Assembly: GCA_019752915.1 (NCBI GenBank)
Contig: JAIELO010000008.1
Span: forward strand, 1 to 14,693
From: Burkholderiaceae bacterium
GTDB taxonomy: Bacteria > Pseudomonadota > Gammaproteobacteria > Burkholderiales > Burkholderiaceae_D
Direction of reading: 5' to 3'
DNA: 14,693 bases
Every line of letters begins with the position of its first letter. The first letter of the stretch is position 1. This document shows, piece after piece, positions 1 through 7,110 of the stretch. The translations under genes and the position numbers were made by a program. Under the pieces are notes generated by a model. It was not told where the DNA came from. It saw only the letters and a list, made by a program, of their open reading frames with translations, and searched no databases.

Positions 1-235
1 AGCCTTCCGGCAGTTCTTCCACGACCACGGCAGCCACACCTTTTTCCGCCACCTGGGCGAGGAACTGGTGCGCGTCGAAGACTTCGCCACGCAGCGCGAC
101 GAACAGCGCACCGGCAGCCACACTGCGGCTGTCGGTCGATACGCCATCGAACGCCAGTTGCGCAGCGTCGGACGCCGCGTTGACCAGTCGTGCGCCCGTC
201 AGCGCAGGCAGAATCTGTGCAAGTACTGCGCGCAT
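1..235 (-). CDS. murF: UDP-N-acetylmuramoyl-tripeptide--D-alanyl-D-alanine ligase, N-terminal part (window edge)
   Basis: Only the first 78 codons are present because the gene runs off the left edge. MurF adds D-Ala-D-Ala to UDP-MurNAc-tripeptide in the cytoplasm, the last soluble step of peptidoglycan precursor synthesis. The visible part is the MurF N-terminal UMP-binding domain, with STDSRSVAAGALFVAL at about residues 34-49 and a following GEVFDAHQF. This STDSR motif is shared with MurE, but position right after murE identifies MurF. The ATG at 235-233 overlaps the murE TGA by one base (TGATG), and GATGAGG lies 8 bases upstream as ribosome binding site. That implies coupled translation within the dcw operon. 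Nothing odd is seen in the visible part. Confidence 0.93.
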   Translation of the reverse strand, partial: MRAVLAQILPALTGARLVNAASDAAQLAFDGVSTDSRSVAAGALFVALRGEVFDAHQFLAQVAEKGVAAVVVEELPEG

Positions 236-1836
236 CAATTCGGCCTCATCATAGTTAAGCGTGCCGACAGTGCCAGCTGCGCATGGTCGGCATCCGAGAA
301 GGCCAGCTTCTTACCCTTGATTTCCTGATACGGCTCGTGGCCTTTACCGGCCAGCAGAATCACATCCGGCTTGGCGGCGTGTTTAATGGCTAACAGGATC
401 GCCGCAGCGCGGTCAGCCTGCTGCTGCACGGTCGATGCCGGATTGGCGGTATCCATGCCCGCGACGATCTGGTCGATAATCGACTGCGGATCTTCGCTGC
501 GTGGATTGTCGCTGGTAACCAGTACATGGTCGGCCGTCTGCGCAATCTTGCCCATTTGCGGACGCTTGCCCGGATCACGGTCACCGCCGCAGCCGAACAC
601 GCACCACAGCTGGCCGCCACGGTCGCTCGCAACAGAGCGCAGCGCCACCAGCGTTTTTTCCAGAGCGTCCGGGGTGTGCGCATAATCGATCACGATCAGC
701 GGAGCATCCTGACCACCGACCTGCTGCATGCGCCCCGGCGCTGCCTGCAGTGCTTCCAGCGCTTCAATCGCGGCGCGCAGCGTCAGCCCCTTGGCCAGCA
801 GAGCGCCCATCACGCCGAGCGCATTGCTGATATTGAAGTGGCCTACCAGCTGGGTCTTGATCTGGGATGCACCGAGTGCGCACTCCAGATGGAATTCGGT
901 ACCGCCGCTGCGACCGGCGCGCAGCTGGCTGGCGCGCAGCATCAGCACGCCGTCGATATCGGGCACGCTGGCAGCATCCTGCAAGGTGTAGCCGATCAGC
1001 GGAATCGCACCGGCCAGCGCCGGACGGTTTTTCAGATGCGCGATCAGGCGCAGGCCCATGGCGTCGTCCAGATTGACCACCGCCGTTTTCAGGGCCGGCC
1101 AGTCGAACAGACGGGTCTTGGCAGCCTCGTAGGCTTCCATGCTGCCGTGGTAATCCAGATGATCGCGGGTCAGATTGGTAAACAACGCCACGTCGAAGTG
1201 CATGCCATCGACGCGGCCCTGTTCCAGCGCATGCGAGGACACCTCGATGGCCAGCGAAGCGGCGCCCTGCGCGCGCAATTGCGCCAGCGTGCGGCCCAGC
1301 AGCACGGCGTCCGGGGTGGTGTAACCGGTGACTTCGAATTCCACTTCGCCGCGCGCACGGAACAGCCCTACCCCCAGCGTACCGACCACGGCGGCCAGTT
1401 CGCCTGCGCGCGACAGCGCCTGACCAAGCCAGACGGCGCTGGAGGTTTTACCGTTGGTACCGGTCACACCGACCGTAAACATGGCGCTATCGGGCTGCTC
1501 GTAATAGGCGTGCACGATGCGGCCAGCCTGCTGTTTCAGCTGTTCGACAGTAATGTAGGGCACGTTCCAGCTGGCGTTCCAGCTGGTGTTAAAGTCGAAT
1601 CCGGCAGGGTCGAGCACGATCAGGGCGGCGCCCTGTTCGATCGCCGCTTCGATGAAATTACGGCCATCGGCACCATCGCCGGGGGCGACCGAAGGTGCAA
1701 CGGACAACGCAAAGAAGACGTCGCCCAGCTTGATGCGGCGCGAATCCGAAGCCAGTTGCGCACCGGGCGCCAGCTTGCGGATGGTCGCGGCGATGGCCTG
1801 TACGTCTGCCATGGGGGCGAAGTTAAAAGTCGTCAC
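235..1836 (-). CDS. murE: UDP-N-acetylmuramoyl-L-alanyl-D-glutamate--2,6-diaminopimelate ligase
   Basis: MurE adds the third peptide residue to UDP-MurNAc-L-Ala-D-Glu using ATP, in the cytoplasm. The 533-residue product has the Mur ligase P-loop GVTGTNGKT (residues 123-131), the TRDHLDYHG stretch (223-231) and FGCGGDRD (414-421). It also has DNPR (443-446), the motif that in characterised MurE enzymes recognises meso-diaminopimelate rather than lysine. The start is a GTG inside the ftsI stop region (four-base overlap), supported by AGGAG five bases upstream. A second possible start is the ATG at 1812 (Met9), but it lacks such a site. The protein is slightly longer than the roughly 495-residue E. 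coli enzyme. Part of the excess is a small insertion near residues 84-92, which contains a 12-base tandem duplication (reported separately). Confidence 0.96.
   Translation of the reverse strand: MTTFNFAPMADVQAIAATIRKLAPGAQLASDSRRIKLGDVFFALSVAPSVAPGDGADGRNFIEAAIEQGAALIVLDPAGFDFNTSWNASWNVPYITVEQLKQQAGRIVHAYYEQPDSAMFTVGVTGTNGKTSSAVWLGQALSRAGELAAVVGTLGVGLFRARGEVEFEVTGYTTPDAVLLGRTLAQLRAQGAASLAIEVSSHALEQGRVDGMHFDVALFTNLTRDHLDYHGSMEAYEAAKTRLFDWPALKTAVVNLDDAMGLRLIAHLKNRPALAGAIPLIGYTLQDAASVPDIDGVLMLRASQLRAGRSGGTEFHLECALGASQIKTQLVGHFNISNALGVMGALLAKGLTLRAAIEALEALQAAPGRMQQVGGQDAPLIVIDYAHTPDALEKTLVALRSVASDRGGQLWCVFGCGGDRDPGKRPQMGKIAQTADHVLVTSDNPRSEDPQSIIDQIVAGMDTANPASTVQQQADRAAAILLAIKHAAKPDVILLAGKGHEPYQEIKGKKLAFSDADHAQLALSARLTMMRPN
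1563..1586 (-). repeat. 12-base perfect tandem duplication inside murE
   Basis: CGTTCCAGCTGG (plus-strand reading) occurs twice in direct succession at 1563-1574 and 1575-1586. It is in frame and gives a repeated Ser-Trp-Asn core (SWNASWNV) in the N-terminal domain of MurE. The exactness of the copies suggests recent slippage. Confidence 0.9.
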
Positions 1837-3608
1837 ATTTTCTCCTGTGCTGCATTATCAGGAATGATGATATGGGTGAGGGTCGAATCCGGCGTGATGT
1901 TCTTGGCACGCAGCGCGTTGGCAGCGAGCGCCGAGAACACCGGGCCAGCGACGTCGCCGCCGACGTGCACCGGACCACCCGGTTCGTCGATCATCACGGC
2001 GATGACGAAACGCGGATCCGACATCGGCGCCATGCCGACGAAGTTACCGATGTATTTGGTCTGCGAGTAGCGACCGTTGACCACTTTTTGCGCGGTACCG
2101 GTTTTGCCACCGACGCGATAACCGGGCACCTGCGCCTTGACGGCGGAGCCACCGGGCTGGGTCACCATTTCCAGCATCACGCGCATCTGCGCGGCCGTTT
2201 TCGGGCTGACCACCTGGGTGCCATGCGGCGCTTCGTGCACTTTCTGGAACGACAATGGAATGATGTCGCCATCGCGGGCAAAGATCATGTAGGCGCGCGC
2301 CAGCTGGATCAGGGAAACCGAGATCCCCTGGCCGAAGCTCATATTGGCCTGCTCCACCGGACGCCACGATTTGTACGGACGCACACGGCCGGCCACGGCA
2401 CCGGGGAAGCCCCACTTAGGCTGCTGGCCAAAACCGACCTTGGTGAACATTTCCCACATATCCTGCGCCGGCATACCCAGCGCAATTTTCGAGGTGCCGA
2501 TATTCGACGACTTCTGGATGATGGTCTGCACATCGATCACGAAGTGCGGATGGGTATCGTGGATCACACGATCGGCAATCACCATCGAGCCGTTGCCGGT
2601 ATCGAACATGGTGTGCGGGGTGACGCGTTTTTCGTCCAGTGCCAGACCCACAGTGAACGGCTTGAGCGAGGAACCCGGCTCGAAAGTATCGGTCATCACG
2701 CGATTGCGCAGCTGTTCGCCATTGAGTTTGGAGCGGTCATTCGGGTTGTAGGTTGGCCAGTTGGCCAGCGCCAGCACTTCGCCCGTATGCACGTCCAGCA
2801 CCACGGCCGCACCGGCCTTGGCATGGAATTTTTCCACCGCATCCTTGATCTGCATGAACGCGATGTACTGGATTTTGCTATCGATCGACAGCGTCAGGTC
2901 CTTGCCGTCATGTGGCTCGCGCACCGATTCGATATCTTCGACGATGCGCCCGAGACGGTCCTTGATGACGCGGCGGCTGCCCGGCTGACCGACCAGATTT
3001 TTCTGCTGCGCCAGCTCCATCGATTCCTGACCGACGTCTTCCACATTGGTAAAGCCCACCACGTGGGTGGTCACTTCGCCCTGCGGGTAGAAGCGCTTGT
3101 ATTCCTTGCGGGTCTGGATGCCTTCGATCCCGAGCTTGGCAATCTGGTCCGACACTTCCGGCTCGACCTGACGTTTCAGGTAGACGAAGCTGCGATCCGA
3201 ATCGAGTTTTTTCTGCAGATCGGCGTCGCTCATCTCGAGCAGGCGTGCCAGCTCTTTGAGTTTGGCGGGCGGCGCATTCTGCACATCGTCCGGAATCGCC
3301 CAGATGGCTTTTACCGGCAGCGATGAAGCCAGTACCTGACCATCGCGGTCAGTGATCTTGCCGCGCGTCGCTGGCAGTTCGATGGTACGGGCATAACGGA
3401 TTTCACCCTGCTTCTGCAGGAACTGGGTGGTCAGGCCTTGCAGCCACAGGGCGCGGCCAGCCAATGCAGCGAAAGCGGCAAACAATACGAACAGCACCAC
3501 GCGCGAGCGCCAGACGGGCAGACGCACTGCCAGTACCGGGCTCTTGCTAAATGGCACGCCTTTCGAGGCGGCCACGCGTGACGAGTTCAGATTGCTGCCG
3601 CGGCTCAT
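1833..3608 (-). CDS. ftsI: Peptidoglycan D,D-transpeptidase FtsI (PBP3), septal
   Basis: FtsI is the septal transpeptidase that cross-links peptidoglycan during division as a partner of FtsW, FtsL and FtsQ/B. The 591-residue protein starts with a basic cytoplasmic tail, a single membrane span at about residues 37-55 and the PBP dimerisation domain (from about 60, with ELPATRGKITDRDG). The periplasmic transpeptidase domain follows. The three penicillin-binding motifs are all present: SSLK with nucleophile Ser313 (EPGSSLKP), SSN at 367-369 and KTG at 502-504. The ATG start overlaps the ftsL stop as ATGA, and AAGGA stands about 6 bases upstream. The stop overlaps the murE GTG. All key residues are intact. 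Its neighbours fix it as FtsI rather than another class B PBP. Confidence 0.97.
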   Translation of the reverse strand: MSRGSNLNSSRVAASKGVPFSKSPVLAVRLPVWRSRVVLFVLFAAFAALAGRALWLQGLTTQFLQKQGEIRYARTIELPATRGKITDRDGQVLASSLPVKAIWAIPDDVQNAPPAKLKELARLLEMSDADLQKKLDSDRSFVYLKRQVEPEVSDQIAKLGIEGIQTRKEYKRFYPQGEVTTHVVGFTNVEDVGQESMELAQQKNLVGQPGSRRVIKDRLGRIVEDIESVREPHDGKDLTLSIDSKIQYIAFMQIKDAVEKFHAKAGAAVVLDVHTGEVLALANWPTYNPNDRSKLNGEQLRNRVMTDTFEPGSSLKPFTVGLALDEKRVTPHTMFDTGNGSMVIADRVIHDTHPHFVIDVQTIIQKSSNIGTSKIALGMPAQDMWEMFTKVGFGQQPKWGFPGAVAGRVRPYKSWRPVEQANMSFGQGISVSLIQLARAYMIFARDGDIIPLSFQKVHEAPHGTQVVSPKTAAQMRVMLEMVTQPGGSAVKAQVPGYRVGGKTGTAQKVVNGRYSQTKYIGNFVGMAPMSDPRFVIAVMIDEPGGPVHVGGDVAGPVFSALAANALRAKNITPDSTLTHIIIPDNAAQEKM

Positions 3609-3880
3609 TTCGATCCTTCCGGCGTCAGATACTGGGTGCGCGCGGCGGTCAGCGGCGTCATGTTGATTTCACGCCGGGCGATTTCTTCGATACGGGCGTG
3701 CTTGCCCAGCGTCGACTGGTCCAGTTGCAGCTGGGCCCATTCGATATCGAGCTGGCGCGCCTGCGACTGGCTGCGTTCCAGTTCGATGAACAGATGACGT
3801 GCCTGATACTGGGCATTCACCAGCGACAGCGCGCAGCCCACCAGCAGCGCGGTCAGGAACAGATTGAGTTTGCCGCTCAT
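3605..3880 (-). CDS. ftsL: Cell division protein FtsL
   Basis: A small bitopic division protein of 91 residues. FtsL forms a coiled-coil complex with FtsB and FtsQ and helps activate FtsWI at the septum. There is one membrane helix at about residues 6-22 ([17 protein letters not shown]) right after a four-residue cytoplasmic tip. A charged, heptad-like periplasmic segment (about 29-65) follows, and then a short tail. Sequence conservation in FtsL is low, so identification rests mainly on size, topology and the position between rsmH and ftsI. The ATG overlaps the rsmH stop (ATGA), and the gene's own stop overlaps the ftsI start the same way. The AAAGGGG just upstream serves as ribosome binding site. 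Confidence 0.93.
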   Translation of the reverse strand: MSGKLNLFLTALLVGCALSLVNAQYQARHLFIELERSQSQARQLDIEWAQLQLDQSTLGKHARIEEIARREINMTPLTAARTQYLTPEGSK

Positions 3881-4857
3881 GCCGCCCCTTTCGTCGCTGC
3901 CGAGGGTGGCAGTGGCAAACGGCGCGCCACGCGCATCACCGCCGAACGGGCGCGCGGGTTGGCCGACACTTCGGCCTCCGACGGTTTGATCTTGGCCAGC
4001 AGCTTCAGTTCCGGCTGCGGCAGATCGACAGCGCGGATCGGCAAACGACGGTCCGGTTGCTCGACATTGGCTTTGGCGGCAAGGAAGCGCTTGACCATAC
4101 GGTCTTCCAGCGAATGGAAGCTGATGATGGCCATGATGCCGCCCGGCGCCAGACTGGCCCAGGCCTGGGTCAGGCCTGTTTCGAGGTCTTCAAGCTCTTT
4201 ATTGATGAAAATCCGGATAGCTTGAAAAGTACGGGTGGCCGGATCCTTGCCCTTTTCCCGAGTCTTGACCGCGCCTGCCACGATGCTGGCAAGCTGTCGT
4301 GTGCTTGAAATTGGCTCGACTGCCCGGCGAGCAACAATCGCCTTTGCAATCTGAAAAGCAAACCGTTCTTCCCCATATTCTCTGATCACCTTTTCCAGTG
4401 TCTGTTCGGATTCTGTAGCAAGCCACTCGGCCGCCGACTGGCCGCGCGTGGTATCCATGCGCATGTCGAGTGGACCATCGTTGCGGAAACTGAAGCCGCG
4501 CGTGGCATCGTCCACCTGCGGCGAGGAAATCCCCAGGTCGAGCAGGATGCCGTCCACCGCCGTCACACCGCGCGCAGCCAGCGCGTCATGCATGGTGGCG
4601 AAGCTGTCGTGCACGATGGTGAAACGCGCATCGGCCACCTGCTCGGCAGTGGCAATGGCTTGTAAATCTTTATCGAAAGCGATCAGGCGCGCGTTGGCGC
4701 CGAGGCGCGACAGGATCAGGCGCGAATGGCCGCCGCGGCCGAAGGTGCCGTCGACGTATATGCCGTCAGCGCGCACGCCGTCCAGTGCGAGGGCGTCAAC
4801 CGCCTCATCAAGCAGCACCGTACGATGCTGAAATTCCGGCACCGATGTCAGGGTCAT
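3877..4857 (-). CDS. rsmH: 16S rRNA (cytosine(1402)-N4)-methyltransferase RsmH (MraW)
   Basis: RsmH uses S-adenosylmethionine to methylate N4 of C1402 in the decoding centre of 16S rRNA. At 326 residues it has usual family length. Visible family signatures are [13 protein letters not shown] at the N-terminus, the SAM-binding [10 protein letters not shown] (36-45), FDKD (61-64), [10 protein letters not shown] (105-114) and DGPLDMRMD (128-136). Further signatures are the C-terminal [13 protein letters not shown] and [14 protein letters not shown]. The start ATG is 9 bases after the mraZ stop, with GAGG about 8 bases upstream. The stop overlaps ftsL. Codon choice in the segment around 4170-4440 (AGA, ACA, CGA, TCA, CTT) differs from the rest of the gene (reported separately). 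Confidence 0.97.
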   Translation of the reverse strand: MTLTSVPEFQHRTVLLDEAVDALALDGVRADGIYVDGTFGRGGHSRLILSRLGANARLIAFDKDLQAIATAEQVADARFTIVHDSFATMHDALAARGVTAVDGILLDLGISSPQVDDATRGFSFRNDGPLDMRMDTTRGQSAAEWLATESEQTLEKVIREYGEERFAFQIAKAIVARRAVEPISSTRQLASIVAGAVKTREKGKDPATRTFQAIRIFINKELEDLETGLTQAWASLAPGGIMAIISFHSLEDRMVKRFLAAKANVEQPDRRLPIRAVDLPQPELKLLAKIKPSEAEVSANPRARSAVMRVARRLPLPPSAATKGAA

Positions 4858-4866
4858 CTAAGTGCC

Positions 4867-5295
4867 TCAGAAAGAAAAATTAGCGAGAACATCGGGGGTG
4901 CCGGCTTCAATGGCCTGCTGCTCTTTTTCAGCCATTTTGACTGCATCCCAGATTTCGAAATGTGAACCCATGCCCATCATCACCACCTCGCGCTCGAGGC
5001 CAACGGCAGCGCGCAGTTCCGGCGCAATCAGGATGCGGCCAGCCGTGTCGAGTTCGACGTCGGTGGCATAACCGAGGAAAATACGCTGCCAGGCGCGGGC
5101 CTGCATCGGCCACTGGGCAATCTGTTGACGGTGTTGTTCCCACACGGGACGGGGGAACAGCATGACGCAGCCATCGGGGTGGCGGGTCAGCGTGAGGCGG
5201 CCTTCGCACTGGATCGCGAGCGCGTCACGATGCTTGGCAGGGATAGCCATCCTGCCTTTCGCATCGAGATTGATTGCAGACGCACCTTGAAACAC
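4867..5295 (-). CDS. mraZ: Transcriptional regulator MraZ
   Basis: MraZ is a SpoVT/AbrB-fold DNA-binding protein that represses its own dcw operon in characterised bacteria. The product is 142 residues with the two duplicated family motifs: [23 protein letters not shown] near the start and [14 protein letters not shown] in the second half. I chose the GTG at 5295, not the in-frame GTG at 5307. Family members begin directly with M-F-x-G-A-S, and the stretch GTGAGGTATTCC just before 5295 contains GAGG at correct spacing. The 5307 codon lies in that ribosome binding site. The gene heads the operon and is preceded by its likely operator. Confidence 0.96.
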   Translation of the reverse strand: MFQGASAINLDAKGRMAIPAKHRDALAIQCEGRLTLTRHPDGCVMLFPRPVWEQHRQQIAQWPMQARAWQRIFLGYATDVELDTAGRILIAPELRAAVGLEREVVMMGMGSHFEIWDAVKMAEKEQQAIEAGTPDVLANFSF

Positions 5296-5376
5296 GGAAT
5301 ACCTCACTTGGGTTAGCGGCGTGTGGCGGGCATCTTTCTGCTTCCATCTCCCCCGCCGCTAAGTCGGGTGAAATTT

Positions 5377-5411
5377 CCCACAAAATGACACTTTTCCACA
5401 CATGTGCCCAC
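5377..5411 (-). promoter_or_regulatory. Probable MraZ operator: four GTG boxes at 10-base period
   Basis: Read on the minus strand, the boxes are GTGGG (5411-5407), GTGTG (5401-5397), GTGTC (5391-5387) and GTGGG (5381-5377), each exactly 10 bases from the next. Known MraZ sites are TGGGN direct repeats separated by five bases, the same period. The two outer boxes match well and the inner two are weaker. The first box overlaps the -10 element and the rest lie in the initial transcribed region, a layout that suits repression. Confidence 0.75.
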
Positions 5412-5438
5412 TTTAGAGGATGGCTGGTCCGTGGTCAA
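5410..5438 (-). promoter_or_regulatory. Sigma70-type promoter of the dcw operon
   Basis: On the minus strand TTGACC (5438-5433) and TAAAGT (5415-5410) are separated by 17 bases. They match the -35 consensus at five of six and the -10 consensus at four of six positions. Initiation would fall near 5403, giving a leader of about 108 bases before the mraZ GTG. Confidence 0.65.
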
Positions 5439-5820
5439 GCGGTTTCAGGCAATCGAAACGCCGATTTTAGTAATGAAATTAAGGACTTAGCGCAATTCTT
5501 TGAAGCCGGATAGAAATAAAATAGTTAGCCAAATTAAGTACTTATGCCAGAGTGTGAAAGTGCTATCTCACATATGCACATGGGTTTATGGTGAAATTGC
5601 CCTGTTGAATTAAATATACATAGTTGCGGCAGGACAACATGATAGTATCAAATAGGCAACGAGCACGAGACGGGATAGAGGATATAGGCGGGTGTTAGCG
5701 GGGAGATAGAGGCAAGTGGCGCACCTGCGCCTGGGACGATTCGAGGCTGCAACATACCTCGGCGTGCGTATTGCGCGCACGGGAAAGGCGCAGCTCCCCT
5801 TCCCCGCAGACTGGCAAACG
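5439..5820. other. Gene-poor spacer upstream of the dcw promoter
   Basis: Nearly 400 bases between the dcw promoter and the stop of the ABM lipoprotein gene. The part 5455-5660 is AT-rich and full of stops. The minus-strand reading frame 5610-5894 has no protein-like composition, and its start lies inside the ABM gene. A dyad GGCGCA/TGCGCC stands at 5718-5731 with only two bases between the arms. An imperfect G-rich/C-rich hairpin (about 5790-5812) lies just past the ABM stop but has no T-tract. I see no gene, RNA or clear terminator. Confidence 0.6.
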
Positions 5821-6225
5821 TTAGTGCGTTGCGCTGAAGCGGGTGCCAAAGCCGCCAACAGGATGCGTCTCGAAGCGTTCACCAAAGCCGGCAATCATTG
5901 GCCTGCCGACCTGAAGCGCCGCCTGCACGTCCGGCAGACTCAGCGACGCTTTATGGCTGGTCGCACTGTCCCAGACCTCGGTTATCCAAAGCGCGTCGCT
6001 GTCGGCCGAATCATCTGCGATCACATAACTCAGACACCCGGGCATGGTCTGGGTAGCCTGCAACAGGATCACCGCCAGCGCGCCGCGTTGGCCCGGATTC
6101 GCTTTAATTTTGGTAATCAGTCCGTACATCGATTTCTGTTCCTTGTGGGTAGGCAGCACGGACTGACACGCAGCCAATGGGGTGAGCGCCATCGCAGCCA
6201 CCAGTATTCGGCGCTTTTTCTGCAT
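5821..6225 (-). CDS. Putative lipoprotein with antibiotic-biosynthesis-monooxygenase (ABM) domain
   Basis: The 134-residue product begins MQKKRRILVAAMALTPLAAC, a lipoprotein signal with basic n-region, hydrophobic core and lipobox LAAC (Cys20). The remaining part looks like a single ABM/YgiN-type dimeric alpha-beta barrel: MYGLITKIKANPGQR, a MPGCLSYVIADD strand, WITEVWDS and ASLSLPDVQAAL. Family members include quinol monooxygenases and haem-degrading enzymes, but many have no known substrate. Start choice is uncertain. ATG 6225 fits the signal peptide and lies about 27 bases after the predicted transcription start. ATG 6252 would be nearly leaderless. An internal ATG at Met33 with AAGGAA upstream would give a cytosolic form of about 101 residues. 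The substrate is unknown. Confidence 0.7.
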   Translation of the reverse strand: MQKKRRILVAAMALTPLAACQSVLPTHKEQKSMYGLITKIKANPGQRGALAVILLQATQTMPGCLSYVIADDSADSDALWITEVWDSATSHKASLSLPDVQAALQVGRPMIAGFGERFETHPVGGFGTRFSATH

Positions 6226-6258
6226 CGGATTTGGCTCGTACGAAATTTGCATTGGGCC

Positions 6259-6267
6259 AGTATAGCA
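6259..6267 (-). promoter_or_regulatory. Extended -10 promoter of the ABM lipoprotein gene
   Basis: On the minus strand TGC-TATACT (6267-6259) forms an extended -10 element with a five-of-six match in the hexamer. No good -35 is seen at 16-18 bases. Initiation is expected near 6252. Confidence 0.5.
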
Positions 6268-6367
6268 TTGCCATATTATTAAAGTCCCCGGCCTGCAACG
6301 GTGGGGCACCGGCGACTCCGGCTGGTAGCCGAGGCGCGGAGGATGGCGGTTGCCATAATGAATAACC

Positions 6368-6500
6368 GTCTAAATCAGTCTATTTAGGTCCGGCTAAGTC
6401 TATATAAGTCTAATAACGGGAGCTGCTTGTCTAAAATCGTCTCAAAATCGGCCGTGGAAATCTAATTTGATCTAGCCCCCAGCGGCATAAATCTAAAACG
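6368..6500 (+). repeat. Upstream array of helically phased GTCTAA-like repeats
   Basis: Units begin at 6368, 6378, 6388 (degenerate, GTCCGGCTAA), 6398, 6408, 6429, 6439, 6460, 6470 and 6491. The intervals are 10, 10, 10, 10, 21, 10, 21, 10 and 21 bases. The consensus is roughly [G/A]TCTAAAAnn: examples are GTCTAAATCA, GTCTATATAA, GTCTCAAAAT, ATCTAATTTG and ATCTAAAACG. The spacing keeps every unit on one face of the helix. The array ends about 57 bases before the start codon of the plus-strand gene at 6557. It is separated from the ABM gene promoter by about 100 bases. Confidence 0.9.
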
Positions 6501-6528
6501 AACCATATTCCCGTACATCGCTCCAACC

Positions 6529-6535
6529 TTTAGAC
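6529..6535 (-). repeat. Single inverted copy of the repeat next to the start codon
   Basis: TTTAGAC is the reverse complement of GTCTAAA. It lies 22 bases before the ATG at 6557, followed at 6539 by the palindrome TCTAGA and then the ribosome binding site. Such a position fits an operator controlling the gene itself. Confidence 0.6.
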
Positions 6536-6556
6536 GATTCTAGAGAGGAGCGCGCT

Positions 6557-7027
6557 ATGACCTATGAAGCCAAGCAGCCGATCTACCTGCCCTTGGGAGA
6601 TTTTCTGGACCTTGAATTCCACCTCATGGACACCAAAGCCGGCATCACGCCTGAGGCTTTTGTGATGAAGCTTGTGCAGCGCTGGCTGGCGGTAGAAAAA
6701 GAGCGTCTGGCACTGCTGCGCAGCGGCGCGGCCACACGCGGCTTTCAGTGGAAGAATATCTTCCTCCCCGACGGGACCCGGCTGCGCACCAGCCATCGGG
6801 ACAGCGTTGAATTTGCCAAAGTGGCAGGCGAGCACATCGTTGCCGAGGACGGCACAACGTTGACACCATCGATTTTTGCTAATCGCCACGCCAAGGGGCG
6901 CAACGCATGGCGCTTTGTATGGCTGAGATTTCCCGGCGATGATTACTGGATTCGTGCAGACCAGTATCGAAGCCGCTTCGAAAGTCTACAGATCAAGCGA
7001 GCCGCCAGCAAAATGGCAGCGCCCTAA
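6557..7027 (+). CDS. Hypothetical protein, possible RHH + RAMA-like DNA-binding protein, embedded in a repeat array
   Basis: A 156-residue protein I do not recognise as a named family. The ATG is preceded by GAGAGGAG at six bases, a strong ribosome binding site, and codon composition looks coding. The N-terminal half has a short strand (IYLPLGDF, 9-16), a helix, and TPEAFVMKLVQRWLAVEKER (31-50), which could be a ribbon-helix-helix (RHH) fold. The C-terminal half (about 67-139) has LPDGTRLR (70-77), TPSIFANR (103-110) and RNAWRFVWLRFPGD (115-128). That order (G-T-x-L, S-P-S-x-A-like, aromatic end) resembles RAMA/DUF2924-type modules associated with DNA modification systems. Both domain calls are inferences by eye. 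Phased GTCTAA sites lie on both sides and one (6984) lies within its 3' part, which suggests it binds them and regulates itself. No enzyme motif is seen. Confidence 0.75.
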   Translation: MTYEAKQPIYLPLGDFLDLEFHLMDTKAGITPEAFVMKLVQRWLAVEKERLALLRSGAATRGFQWKNIFLPDGTRLRTSHRDSVEFAKVAGEHIVAEDGTTLTPSIFANRHAKGRNAWRFVWLRFPGDDYWIRADQYRSRFESLQIKRAASKMAAP

Positions 7028-7030
7028 ATA

Positions 7031-7103
7031 GTCTAATCTGACCCAACCGAGAGTCTACGGCAGTCTAAGGAACGACAGAGATAGTCGAATTGAGTCTAAA
7101 AAT
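7031..7103 (+). repeat. Downstream repeat array, direct-orientation part
   Basis: Units begin at 7031 (GTCTAATCTG), 7053 (GTCTACGGCA), 7063 (GTCTAAGGAA), 7084 (GTCGAATTGA) and 7094 (GTCTAAAAAT). The intervals are 22, 10, 21 and 10 bases. A weaker unit, GCCCTAAATA at 7021, spans the stop codon of the preceding gene and is 10 bases from the first. Confidence 0.87.
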
Positions 7104-7110
7104 TTTAGAA

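Noticed and set aside
526..2070. Long plus-strand open frame of 514 codons
   Set aside because: It lies antisense to murE and ftsI, which have full conserved motifs; high GC leaves shadow frames open, and the text is rich in His/Arg/Gln with no domain.
1872..3326. Plus-strand open frame of 484 codons
   Set aside because: Shadow of ftsI, with His/Arg-rich composition typical of antisense frames.
5392..5400. DnaA-box-like TTTTCCACA in the dcw promoter, and a second copy at 13709-13717
   Set aside because: Both match TTWTNCACA, but about one match is expected by chance in a window this long on two strands; there is no cluster.
5790..5812. Terminator after the ABM lipoprotein gene
   Set aside because: The G-rich/C-rich stem has a mismatch and no T-tract follows on the minus strand.
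6310..6367. tRNA or attachment site near the repeat locus
   Set aside because: I looked for a cloverleaf and for flanking direct repeats and found none that hold up.
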